Virus record (IMG/VR): IMGVR_UViG_3300044798_000223 | Coordinates: 1-28,181 of that record | Strand: one strand, 5' to 3' | DNA length: 28,181 bases | Source of the DNA: a virus | Part shown: piece after piece, positions 8,112 to 13,684 of the stretch | How positions within the stretch are numbered: position 1 is the first letter of the stretch | Layout: each line of letters begins with the position of its first letter | Program-made: the position numbers and the translations under genes | The notes under the pieces: model-generated | What the model saw: the letters and a program-made list of their open reading frames with translations, nothing else | Told to the model about the DNA's origin: nothing | Database searches by the model: none

Positions 8112-8174
8112 TATGTTCTTTGTACCTCCACTTGAGTTAAGTTCGTGATTCCAGGCTTTTTTCACTAACCAATA

Positions 8175-8180
8175 ATTATA
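8175..8180 (-). promoter_or_regulatory. TATAAT promoter box before the L7/L12-like gene
   Basis: AGAGTATAATTATTGG on the minus strand, just past the stop of the initiator gene and 64 bases before the GTG at 8111. No good -35 at 16-18 bases. Confidence 0.45.
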
Positions 8181-8182
8181 CT

Positions 8183-9337
8183 CTACTGAAGGCCACACTG
8201 GGCAATGTACTGTGGCATCAGTTGATCCCAAGTGAAATCACCCCACATGTGTCCTATAAAAACATCGTGGCCCACATTGATATATGCTCTCTCAAGACAC
8301 TCAAGAAGAAGCTCAGCCCAAGTATCTCTTTCGCATTGTTCTTTGTGCCTAAAGAACCGCTCACATCTAACCGAGGCGTCAATGAGCTTGTTCTTATCAT
8401 CACTGTTTGGCTGGAAGGACGGGTTGTTAATTAGCTTGCGGAAGGTGCCCAGTAGCTCCTTTGTGAGTTGAGGGTTCGGATCATCTTTGACCGTAGGAGC
8501 GTTTCCTTGCTCATCATTCATCAGATCTTGATACCGGAAGAACTCTTTACGAAATTTCTCTGCAGATAACACATTCTTCTTCCAGAATTTGTGGTCTTGA
8601 GTCCACTCAAGAACTTTCACAACATCTTCAGATGTTATCTTATCTACCCTCAACAATAAATCAAAATGATAAGCCCATTTCTGAAGAAAACTCTCCTTCT
8701 GCCATTCTGTCCCAGTCCTTCGTTTGTGGACATTAGGTAGAGGACCAGTTTCAATTCTTTCTAATAGCCAACTGGATAGGATATACGGATCAGTAGAATG
8801 ACCATAAACCTTCTTGTTAACAACCTGAACCGGCGTTACGGTAGGAGCATTGGCATCTGGGTTTCCCGGATATATATTGTTATTAGTATTGTTATTACTA
8901 CCACAAGAGATAATATCACTACTTAATAATACTATATCCGGGTTTCCCGGATTTGGTGATACATCTACTGTGTGCATATTTGAGTCCTCTCTACTAACCT
9001 CTTCTCTATCTAAAATCAACTGATTTACTAAAAACTCAAATGTTCTAGAGTTCTGAAATTCTTGCGGGGTCCTCCTTATAGATGATACCAACCAAAGGGA
9101 GTACCACTGATGTCTATAATAGACACGATGAAAGAATAGATGCCCTTCTTGAATTAACTCATCAGTGATTCGCTTTAACTTCGTCTCACCGCAGTCTTTA
9201 CGAAGCATCTCATCACGAAAAACTTCTTCTCTATTTTTTGCCAACAGCCTAAGAAGAAGTCCAAAGGCTTCATAGGAAAGATTTTCATATTGTGAAAGCT
9301 GATCAAGAGCTATAACATAAGGAGTTTCAACTAGCAT
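8183..9337 (-). CDS. Putative replication initiator / helicase-loader protein (winged helix plus C-terminal DnaD-like motif)
   Basis: A 384-residue protein. Residues 1-110 look like a winged-helix DNA-binding domain of phage replisome organisers (LSYEAFGLLLRLLAKNREE, KLKRITDELIQEGHLFFHRV). Residues about 118-172 are low-complexity, rich in Asn, Pro, Thr and Val, with the repeated PGNPD. Residues about 175-285 match the C-terminal module of many phage initiators (DHKFWKKNVLSAEKFRKEFF). The remainder is helical. The ATG at 9337 has GAGG 8 bases upstream. Two wHTH genes sit next to the DnaB-like helicase, the same arrangement as lambda O/P-type initiator loci. The assignment is from architecture and context. 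Confidence 0.7.
   Translation of the reverse strand: MLVETPYVIALDQLSQYENLSYEAFGLLLRLLAKNREEVFRDEMLRKDCGETKLKRITDELIQEGHLFFHRVYYRHQWYSLWLVSSIRRTPQEFQNSRTFEFLVNQLILDREEVSREDSNMHTVDVSPNPGNPDIVLLSSDIISCGSNNNTNNNIYPGNPDANAPTVTPVQVVNKKVYGHSTDPYILSSWLLERIETGPLPNVHKRRTGTEWQKESFLQKWAYHFDLLLRVDKITSEDVVKVLEWTQDHKFWKKNVLSAEKFRKEFFRYQDLMNDEQGNAPTVKDDPNPQLTKELLGTFRKLINNPSFQPNSDDKNKLIDASVRCERFFRHKEQCERDTWAELLLECLERAYINVGHDVFIGHMWGDFTWDQLMPQYIAQCGLQ
8522..8561. repeat. 40-base direct repeat, copy B
   Basis: Partner of 8031-8070, about 490 bases away. It lies inside the initiator gene, encoding KFRKEFFRYQDL on the minus strand. Confidence 0.8.
8859..8952. other. Candidate replication origin: two iteron-like repeats around an AT-rich block, inside the initiator gene
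   Basis: GGGTTTCCCGGAT occurs at 8859-8871 and again at 8940-8952, 81 bases apart in the same orientation. The 68 bases between them are almost pure A/T apart from a few G and C (TATATATTGTTATTAGTATT and beyond). They code for the low-complexity linker between the DNA-binding and C-terminal parts of the initiator. In lambda, the origin iterons and AT-rich element lie in the same place inside gene O. Only two copies are visible, so this is inference. Confidence 0.4.
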
Positions 9338-9340
9338 AGA

Positions 9341-9892
9341 TTATACCTCTTCCTGATTCATAATGATGAATAATTCATTGTCTTTTTTTGGTGGAAAGGA
9401 TGTACTCTTAAGCTCTTTTATTCTCTTCCAAACAGCGCTTGAAACACCACTGGGGCACTGTGAAGGAAAAAGATCTTTTTTCACTTCTTCCGTACATCTC
9501 CTAACCCCTTGTAAAGGATCTACGGGCTCAGCGAATGTGCAGTAGATCTTTCTATCTTTTCGTCCTTCGATGCGTATCAGATTCCAGTCCTTTAACTCTC
9601 TGAGTTTCGCCCGGACTAGTGGCGTAGAAGATTTGCTTAATAGCCCCCCAAGTGTGTTGTTAGGTAGATCACAGAACCCCCGGACTTCTACTGCATCATT
9701 GATTATCACGTATAGAAGACGGGCTAATGGCGAAATGAGGGGCTGCCAAGTTACTAAGCACAAGTGACTACAGTGTTTCGAATCCATATAGGACCTTCCT
9801 GTAACTACGTGAAATCGGTTATTGCTCGCCGGGAGCTTGGTGCCCTGAGGTGAGTTACCATCCTGGGAGGGGCTTAGGTCTCGAGGCGTCAC
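9341..9892 (-). CDS. Winged-helix protein, likely replication or regulatory
   Basis: A 183-residue protein with a GTG start at 9892 that overlaps the previous stop (GTGA) and has GGAG 8 bases upstream. Residues about 45-120 look like a winged helix: WQPLISPLARLLYVIINDAV, then NNTLGGLLSKSSTPLVRAKL, then LKDWNLIRIEGRKDRKIYCT as the wing. Residues 1-30 are polar and probably disordered. The stop TAA is part of GGTATAATC, which resembles a -10 box. It lies directly upstream of the initiator-like gene. A DNA-binding role is inferred from the fold pattern only. Confidence 0.7.
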   Translation of the reverse strand: MTPRDLSPSQDGNSPQGTKLPASNNRFHVVTGRSYMDSKHCSHLCLVTWQPLISPLARLLYVIINDAVEVRGFCDLPNNTLGGLLSKSSTPLVRAKLRELKDWNLIRIEGRKDRKIYCTFAEPVDPLQGVRRCTEEVKKDLFPSQCPSGVSSAVWKRIKELKSTSFPPKKDNELFIIMNQEEV

Positions 9893-10290
9893 TCGCCGGG
9901 CTCCATGCCCTCTAATAGGTCATATTCGCGTGGGGGTTCAGCAGGGAAAATTCTGTTTAGAATGTCAGAGGCGAGCTCATACTGATTGCCGTTCCAGACC
10001 TGGAGATTAACTACGATGTTTTCATCTGTGATGCTTACTTCGAATGAAAAAACTCCTATATTAAAGAGCTTTTCAAACTTGGTGTGATATGTATCTCGGA
10101 GGGCATCTGAAGAAGAATTGTTTGAGATTTCGATGTGTTGTTGAATGAAGTGTTGAACTGCATCGCGGATGAATGGCCCAACGTCGGCAGCCCACCCAAG
10201 CTCCTGTAGAATTTGAGTGGGCTTGACAGGGTTCTTAAAACCGGGACCAGTTTGAAAAGCTAATTCAGCATACTGGTCAAATAGATCCAC
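9889..10290 (-). CDS. Hypothetical protein
   Basis: A 133-residue acidic protein with a GTG start; AGGAG lies 8 bases before it. The N-terminal half looks helical (KPTQILQELGWAADVGPFI) and the C-terminal half has beta strands (FSFEVSITDENIVVNLQVW). No family recognised. It is coupled by a 4-base overlap to the winged-helix gene downstream. Confidence 0.75.
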   Translation of the reverse strand: MDLFDQYAELAFQTGPGFKNPVKPTQILQELGWAADVGPFIRDAVQHFIQQHIEISNNSSSDALRDTYHTKFEKLFNIGVFSFEVSITDENIVVNLQVWNGNQYELASDILNRIFPAEPPREYDLLEGMEPGE

Positions 10291-10301
10291 GAGGAGGTCT
10301 C

Positions 10302-10589
10302 CTACTTAATCTGTACGAGAGTGGTATCGGACTTCTCATCAAAGGTCGCAATGCACGAGCCACAGAGGCCAATGGTGTGGCAACGAGAGCCTTTTTTGAC
10401 CCAGACCAAGTAACCACAAGTCCAGCACTTAATCTGAACCGAATTCTTTTTCTCCTTGACCACTACAACCGTTCGCATCCGATTAGTATATTCAACATGG
10501 CGTCCAGCAGTCGGTCGCGGATCTCTTGCTGCGTCGAAGACCTTTGCTCCAATTGTTGATGCCAGCTTTTTTAGTCCACCGAGGTTCAT
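10302..10589 (-). CDS. Zinc-ribbon protein
   Basis: A 95-residue protein. It has a basic N-terminus (MNLGGLKKLASTIGAKVFDA) and a C-terminal zinc ribbon with two knuckles, CWTC (about 55-58) and LCGSC (about 75-79). The ATG has TAGGAG 6 bases upstream and a TATAAT box at 10630-10635. Small ribbons of this type often bind nucleic acid or RNA polymerase, but the partner cannot be read here. Confidence 0.75.
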   Translation of the reverse strand: MNLGGLKKLASTIGAKVFDAARDPRPTAGRHVEYTNRMRTVVVVKEKKNSVQIKCWTCGYLVWVKKGSRCHTIGLCGSCIATFDEKSDTTLVQIK

Positions 10590-10622
10590 TTTGTACTCCT
10601 ATTTGGTTGTTTTAGTTAATCT

Positions 10623-10877
10623 TTAAGTAATTATACTCTGATCATTTGGTGGTGATGGTCTCGGATTAGTAAGCTTTGAGCTTACAAAATCTTGGAAGAG
10701 GTTTACGAGTATAACTCGTCCTTTCTCATCTCCAGAAAGACACGTGCACATGCAGAGGTGGGTGTCCTTCAAACCGTTTATAAATTCACCAGTGCCCCGG
10801 CATATAGAACAGCTCTGAGCTGGTTCACTCTTAACAGTGAATTTAGGATACTTGACTTGGAGTTGGGTTTTGGTCAC
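10623..10877 (-). CDS. DnaJ-type zinc-finger protein
   Basis: An 84-residue protein with CSICRGTGEF and HLCMCTCLSG, resembling a single pair of the CxxCxGxG repeats of the DnaJ cysteine-rich region. It starts at a GTG at 10877 with AGGTG 5 bases upstream, about 18 bases after a TATAAT box. There is no J domain, so it is a zinc-binding small protein rather than a chaperone. Confidence 0.7.
   Translation of the reverse strand: MTKTQLQVKYPKFTVKSEPAQSCSICRGTGEFINGLKDTHLCMCTCLSGDEKGRVILVNLFQDFVSSKLTNPRPSPPNDQSIIT
10630..10635 (-). promoter_or_regulatory. TATAAT promoter box before the zinc-ribbon gene
   Basis: CAGAGTATAATTACTT on the minus strand, within the 3' end of the DnaJ-zinc-finger gene and about 41 bases before the next ATG. 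No clear -35. Confidence 0.5.
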
Positions 10878-10894
10878 TAAAACACCTGTGAGTT

Positions 10895-10900
10895 ATTATA
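10895..10900 (-). promoter_or_regulatory. Class 2 promoter box (CAGTATAATA type)
   Basis: CAACAGTATAATAACTC on the minus strand, between the tRNA-Gly-like gene and the GTG at 10877. No recognisable -35 at the usual distance. Confidence 0.55.
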
Positions 10901-10912
10901 CTGTTGGAACAA

Positions 10913-10981
10913 AGGAGGTGATGGCGGATCCACAACAGCCGGCATGGAAAGCCAACGCTCTGCCAATTAAGCTACACCTCC
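10913..10981 (-). tRNA. tRNA-Gly(UCC)-like gene with truncated T-arm
   Basis: Acceptor GGAGGTG pairs perfectly with CACCTCC. The D-arm is GCTTAATTGGCAGAGC. The anticodon arm TTGGC-TTTCCAT-GCCGG carries UCC with U33. Only 18 bases (CTGTTGTGGATCCGCCAT) lie between the anticodon stem and the acceptor, where 21-22 are expected. At best a 4-bp T-stem (GTGG/CCAT) with a 5-base loop forms, and the TTCGA loop is absent. It may be a pseudogene or a non-canonical tRNA. Its 5' end overlaps the CsrA-like stop codon. Confidence 0.6.
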
Positions 10982-11184
10982 AAAATGATATTCTCTTGCA
11001 ATTTCTCAACTATCCAAAGATAAGCTTCGTTGAAAGAAACCAGTTCAATATGTTGAGTGTAATCGGCTATATAGACCTGGAGTTGAATCTTTTTTTTGGT
11101 TCCGGTGTTGAATGCGTGACCAATTATAACTGTTCCTCGAAAGAAGTCAATTTCTAGATCTTCACCTTGCCGACGTGTGATCAT
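10972..11184 (-). CDS. CsrA-like RNA-binding protein
   Basis: A 70-residue protein whose start MITRRQGEDLEI matches the CsrA opening (LTRRxGExxxI). Strand-like segments GTVIIGHAF and KKIQLQVYIA and a terminal helix follow. CsrA dimers bind GGA motifs in mRNA leaders and control translation. The usual second RNA-binding patch around Arg44 (HREEI) is replaced by ELVSFNEAY, so binding may differ. It overlaps the TOPRIM gene by an ATGA junction, and its last codons run into the tRNA-Gly-like acceptor stem. Family assignment is moderate because the C-terminal half has diverged. Confidence 0.6.
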   Translation of the reverse strand: MITRRQGEDLEIDFFRGTVIIGHAFNTGTKKKIQLQVYIADYTQHIELVSFNEAYLWIVEKLQENIILEV

Positions 11185-12152
11185 TTGATTCCTTTCTCCA
11201 ACATCTTTACGATCCTTTCCCAGCCCCGAGCCGCACCGTTGAGCATTTTGGTACCGAATGACTGCTCATTTATTCTACTCTGCAGAGCCTCTTCATTAGT
11301 TAGGGTGCTCACTTCCTCGGTGATAAGAGCATGAATGACCTGGGGTTCCAAAGCATCGAGTTCCCAGGACTCGTCCCCATACGCAGCAATGTATGAGGTC
11401 GATCTGCTATCAGTGATCTTGGCAGGATTCGGCGGAGGTTGGTACTGATCAATCTGGTCCATTGTCAGAGCAATGCGTTGGACTATGACACAGGAGTTGA
11501 ACATATCTAGGCGATCCTGGATGTCTCTTGTCATGTCAATGCCTGAGGGATCATGGTCACCTAAATGGAGTAGATGACAGGTCTTCCCCGCTTCTTCAGC
11601 CTGTATAAATCTGAGTGAGGACTGCCACATCGTGCTCTGGCTCACATAATCACGGCAGGCCATGTAAGGAACATCTAGGTCTTGGCACACCCGTTCGAGC
11701 ACTCCGATGAGTGCCTCCTTCTCAACCCAGACCTCAATGTAAGTGGGCTGGGTATCACGTGTGTCAACTCGGAAGCTCTGGGCTGCTGATTTGATGATCT
11801 GTTCAGGACCGTCCCAGTGGGAGTTCTGGCACATCTCTCGAGTTCGATCAACAATTGTATCCCAGGGAATACGTCCGGCCAGACGACCATCGTTAATGAT
11901 CATCCCCAACCAGTCGTAGTTTGGATCAGCATTCTTCGTACCATTCTCATCACGAACCCATCGACCGGAGGGGAGCTTAGCCCACTTGCGGTCATCCGGA
12001 AACAGATCCATTGCAACAAACCTATAGTATAGTTGGCGAAGGGTTAGATCATATCCCTCGCCCACGTATTTTAGGATGATCTCAAGAGCTTGGTCGATAA
12101 TTTTGTCCGAGGAGCCCTGGAACCTGTGATCTTTGTAGCAATGATAAATCAT
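11181..12152 (-). CDS. Spo11/Topo VI subunit A-like TOPRIM protein (mini-A type)
   Basis: A 323-residue protein. Residues about 15-55 resemble the winged-helix domain of Topo VI-A/Spo11 with TLRQLYYRFV, where Tyr42 or Tyr43 lines up with the DNA-cleaving tyrosine. The TOPRIM domain follows, with EVWVEKEAL (Glu144/Glu146) and LHLGDHDPSG (Asp199/Asp201) as metal ligands. Compact A-subunit relatives without a B subunit are known in mobile elements as mini-A; no GHKL ATPase subunit is seen in this window. It might make double-strand breaks or help untangle replicating DNA; the activity is inferred. Coupled at both ends by ATGA overlaps. Confidence 0.78.
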   Translation of the reverse strand: MIYHCYKDHRFQGSSDKIIDQALEIILKYVGEGYDLTLRQLYYRFVAMDLFPDDRKWAKLPSGRWVRDENGTKNADPNYDWLGMIINDGRLAGRIPWDTIVDRTREMCQNSHWDGPEQIIKSAAQSFRVDTRDTQPTYIEVWVEKEALIGVLERVCQDLDVPYMACRDYVSQSTMWQSSLRFIQAEEAGKTCHLLHLGDHDPSGIDMTRDIQDRLDMFNSCVIVQRIALTMDQIDQYQPPPNPAKITDSRSTSYIAAYGDESWELDALEPQVIHALITEEVSTLTNEEALQSRINEQSFGTKMLNGAARGWERIVKMLEKGIK

Positions 12153-12352
12153 TCTCTACCTCTCTTACTCAGTAGCCGATAGTGTACGTCGGTTCCGACA
12201 TAGCGGTCCTCTAATTTATACTCCACCGTTTCCCACCACACCCAAACTCCATTGTTAAGTTGCACCGGACGCCAAGCAAACCACCTCTGCCAACTTCTAA
12301 AGGGGTCTTTAGCTACACGACGTGGGTCATCATAATCTAATCCGAATCTCAT
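12149..12352 (-). CDS. Small tryptophan-rich hypothetical protein
   Basis: A 67-residue protein starting MRFGLDYDDPRRVAKDPFRS, with WQRWFAWRPVQ and GVWVWWETVEYK. I use the ATG at 12352 because AGGAG is 6 bases before it; an upstream ATG at 12358 touches the AGGAG. It is the first protein gene after the tRNA array and overlaps the mini-A gene start. No family recognised. Confidence 0.75.
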   Translation of the reverse strand: MRFGLDYDDPRRVAKDPFRSWQRWFAWRPVQLNNGVWVWWETVEYKLEDRYVGTDVHYRLLSKRGRE

Positions 12353-12370
12353 AGTCATCTCCTAAAGTAA

Positions 12371-12441
12371 GTTGACGGGTGGGATTTGAACCCGCTCTCG
12401 CAAAATCACAATCTGCTGTGCTGCCACTACACTACGGCCAC
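12371..12441 (-). tRNA. tRNA-His(GUG) with imperfect acceptor stem
   Basis: The D-arm is GTGTAGTGGCAGCAC. The anticodon arm is GCAGA-TTGTGAT-TTTGC with anticodon GUG. The T-arm is GCGGG-TTCAAAT-CCCAC with one C-A mismatch. The 5' strand GTGGCCG and 3' strand (CGTCAAC) leave two mismatches, and spacing to the T-arm is off by one. The 3' bases GTCAACTTA resemble leader elements elsewhere in the window. No CCA encoded. Confidence 0.75.
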
Positions 12442-12443
12442 AA

Positions 12444-12515
12444 AGCCGAAGGTGAGATTCGGACTCACAGTCGCTGGTTTACAGAACCAGTGCTTCACCG
12501 TTAAGCTACTTCGGC
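12444..12515 (-). tRNA. tRNA-Thr(UGU) with C33 and C55
   Basis: Perfect cloverleaf: acceptor GCCGAAG/CTTCGGC, D-arm GCTT/AAGC, anticodon stem CTGGT/ACCAG, T-stem GTGAG/CTCAC. The anticodon loop TCTGTAA gives UGU, but position 33 is C rather than U. The T-loop TCCGAAT has C at 55. Discriminator is U. The stems are intact, so it is unlikely to be simple decay. Confidence 0.85.
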
Positions 12516-12516
12516 A

Positions 12517-12600
12517 TGGCCAAGGTAGGAGTCGAACCCACACTCTCCGAAGAGAAGCGGCTTTTAAGACCGATGCGTCTGCCTGTTCCGCCACTTGGCC
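12517..12600 (-). tRNA. tRNA-Leu(UAA)
   Basis: Class II tRNA. Acceptor GGCCAAG/CTTGGCC with discriminator A. The anticodon loop CTTAAAA gives UAA. The long variable arm is CTCTTCGGAGAG. T-arm GTGGG-TTCGACT-CCTAC. Canonical. Confidence 0.92.
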
Positions 12601-12605
12601 GATAG

Positions 12606-12677
12606 TGGACCCACAACGACTCGAACGTTGATTTCACGCTTATAAGGCGTGCTCTCTGCCTATTGAGATATAGGTCC
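12606..12677 (-). tRNA. tRNA-Ile(UAU)
   Basis: Acceptor GGACCTA/TGGGTCC with discriminator A. D-stem TCTC/GAGA. Anticodon arm CACGC-CTTATAA-GCGTG with UAU, reading AUA codons directly instead of through lysidine-modified CAU. T-arm CAACG-TTCGAGT-CGTTG. Canonical. Confidence 0.92.
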
Positions 12678-12678
12678 A

Positions 12679-12758
12679 TGTTGAAGAATGACGACCGTTA
12701 TTACGACGGAGCCGCCAGTCAAGACTTCCGAAGTGATCTATATTTATCACTCTTCAAC
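12679..12758 (-). ncRNA. 80-nt tRNA-like structured RNA of unknown kind
   Basis: Fills the slot between tRNA-Ile and tRNA-Leu(UAG) with spacers of 1 and 4 bases. Its ends pair as GTTGAAGAGTGA with TCATTCTTCAAC (12 pairs, one G-U), followed by an A like a discriminator base. Inside are a possible D-like stem TGAT/ATCA and a hairpin CCGT-CGTAATA-ACGG. There is no TTCGA T-loop and no clear anticodon arm. It could be a highly diverged tRNA, a remnant, or a distinct small RNA processed with the tRNAs. Confidence 0.55.
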
Positions 12759-12762
12759 TAAA

Positions 12763-12841
12763 TGGCCAAGATAGGAGTCGAACCTATACGCTTTCGCACC
12801 AGTTTCTAAAACTGACGTGGCTGCCATTACACCACTTGGCC
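12763..12841 (-). tRNA. tRNA-Leu(UAG)
   Basis: Acceptor GGCCAAG/CTTGGCC with discriminator A. Anticodon arm TCAGT-TTTAGAA-ACTGG with UAG. Short class II variable arm GCGAAAGC. T-arm ATAGG-TTCGACT-CCTAT. Its acceptor is identical to that of tRNA-Leu(UAA). Confidence 0.92.
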
Positions 12842-12844
12842 GAT

Positions 12845-13252
12845 TTAATAATACTCAAATTCTGTAGCCCATCTAACCTTCAATTTTTGACTATTCCGAG
12901 AAGGATCAATACGAAGAGTAATACTCTGAAGAGAACTCACGAGATTAATCGGAATAATATACACTTTTTGATTTTCAACACAGTAAAAAGCAAATATATC
13001 TATTTCACCTTGATATGAATAGTGTGTCTTTCGATACCAATTATCTCTGTGCGTTGGACAAGTGATGCATCCGTTTTCAAGGTGTACAGTTTTGCACTGC
13101 ACACGAAGAAACTTCCCATCCTGATCAAGAACCAAATCATAGCTCTGATTATCCCCAAAAGGAAGAAGAACAACTTCTCCATGTTTAAGGAACTCAGATA
13201 GAATGATTCCTTCTGTTCTTTCACCTACGGTTTTGCTATTCTTTCGTTTCAT
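12845..13252 (-). CDS. PD-(D/E)XK homing endonuclease, I-Ssp6803I-like, inside the tRNA array
   Basis: A 135-residue nuclease of the PD-(D/E)XK group found as intron endonucleases in bacteria. It has TVGERTEGIILSEFLKHG as the N-terminal helix. The active-site region is LPFGDNQSYDLVLD, then FLRVQCKTV. A C-terminal portion, DIFAFYCVENQKVYIIPINL, follows. I-Ssp6803I of this family targets a tRNA-fMet gene. Here the gene ends 3 bases before tRNA-Leu(UAG) and starts 13 bases after tRNA-Ser, with no intron around it. AGGTAG lies before the ATG. A tRNA gene as its target is inferred from place and family. Confidence 0.85.
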   Translation of the reverse strand: MKRKNSKTVGERTEGIILSEFLKHGEVVLLPFGDNQSYDLVLDQDGKFLRVQCKTVHLENGCITCPTHRDNWYRKTHYSYQGEIDIFAFYCVENQKVYIIPINLVSSLQSITLRIDPSRNSQKLKVRWATEFEYY

Positions 13253-13265
13253 AACTACCTAATAT

Positions 13266-13350
13266 CGGAGCAGGAAGGATTCGAACCTCCGGTGCCTTTC
13301 GACACGATGATTTTCAAGACCATCGTCATCAGCCTCTCGACCACTGCTCC
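13266..13350 (-). tRNA. tRNA-Ser(UGA)
   Basis: Class II tRNA. Acceptor GGAGCAG/CTGCTCC with discriminator G. Anticodon arm ATGGT-CTTGAAA-ATCAT with UGA. The variable arm is GTGTCGAAAGGCAC. T-loop TTCGAAT. Canonical apart from weak pairs in the anticodon stem. Confidence 0.9.
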
Positions 13351-13356
13351 AACAAT

Positions 13357-13491
13357 TCATCCCCAGAAGCAGTACGCTGCGAAAGCACCCATCAGAACCA
13401 CCCAGAACCACTGACTCGTCATGATCGTCCATATAAGTCCGGCGGCCAAGGCTAAGACAGCGAACCACTTCGGCATATTCACCCCACTCAT
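13357..13491 (-). CDS. 44-residue membrane protein
   Basis: Reads MSGVNMPKWFAVLALAAGLI and continues to AFAAYCFWG, with two hydrophobic stretches separated by TMTSQ-like polar residues, so probably a two-pass or hairpin membrane protein. The ATG at 13491 has GAAGG 5 bases upstream. A second ATG at 13476 has GGGGTG 3 bases away and is an alternative start. It ends 7 bases before tRNA-Ser. The overlapping longer frame on the same strand crosses the tRNA and looks false. Confidence 0.55.
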   Translation of the reverse strand: MSGVNMPKWFAVLALAAGLIWTIMTSQWFWVVLMGAFAAYCFWG

Positions 13492-13627
13492 TTTTGCCTT
13501 CAATTGTTGACAAAGAAAAAGTTGGCCACCTTATTATTGGTTCGACCGACTCTGACGTGACCTTAAGTAAATTCTGGATGGAGGCTGTTATTTATTGGTC
13601 TCGAGTACCGTCTAACACTTTTTGGTA

Positions 13628-13684
13628 GATCCAGCATACTCCAACCAACAGCCCCCGACCAGCATCTACACCCATAACTGGATC
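13628..13684. repeat. Inverted repeat GATCCAG...CTGGATC
   Basis: Seven-base perfect arms at 13628-13634 and 13678-13684 enclose 43 bases just after the stop of the next leftward gene. It could close an RNA stem in the 3' UTR. No U-run follows, so it is not a standard terminator. The rest of 13492-13627 shows no gene I can support. Confidence 0.35.

Noticed and set aside
9340-9345. TATAAT at the start of the initiator gene
   Set aside because: It is formed by the stop codon of the preceding gene and lies only 2 bases from the ATG, too close to be that gene's promoter.
10837-11157. 106-residue open frame on the plus strand with GGAGG before an ATG
   Set aside because: The GGAGGTGATGG is the antisense of the tRNA-Gly-like acceptor, and the frame runs opposite to the CsrA-like gene.
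12371-13350. Group I intron around the PD-(D/E)XK endonuclease
   Set aside because: The flanking tRNAs are complete and no split tRNA or conserved intron core was seen.
13259-13513. 84-residue open frame on the minus strand
   Set aside because: It crosses all of tRNA-Ser and is offset from the 44-residue membrane frame, which has better protein character.
13535-13560. GGTTCGACC resembling a tRNA T-loop
   Set aside because: No acceptor or anticodon arm could be paired around it.
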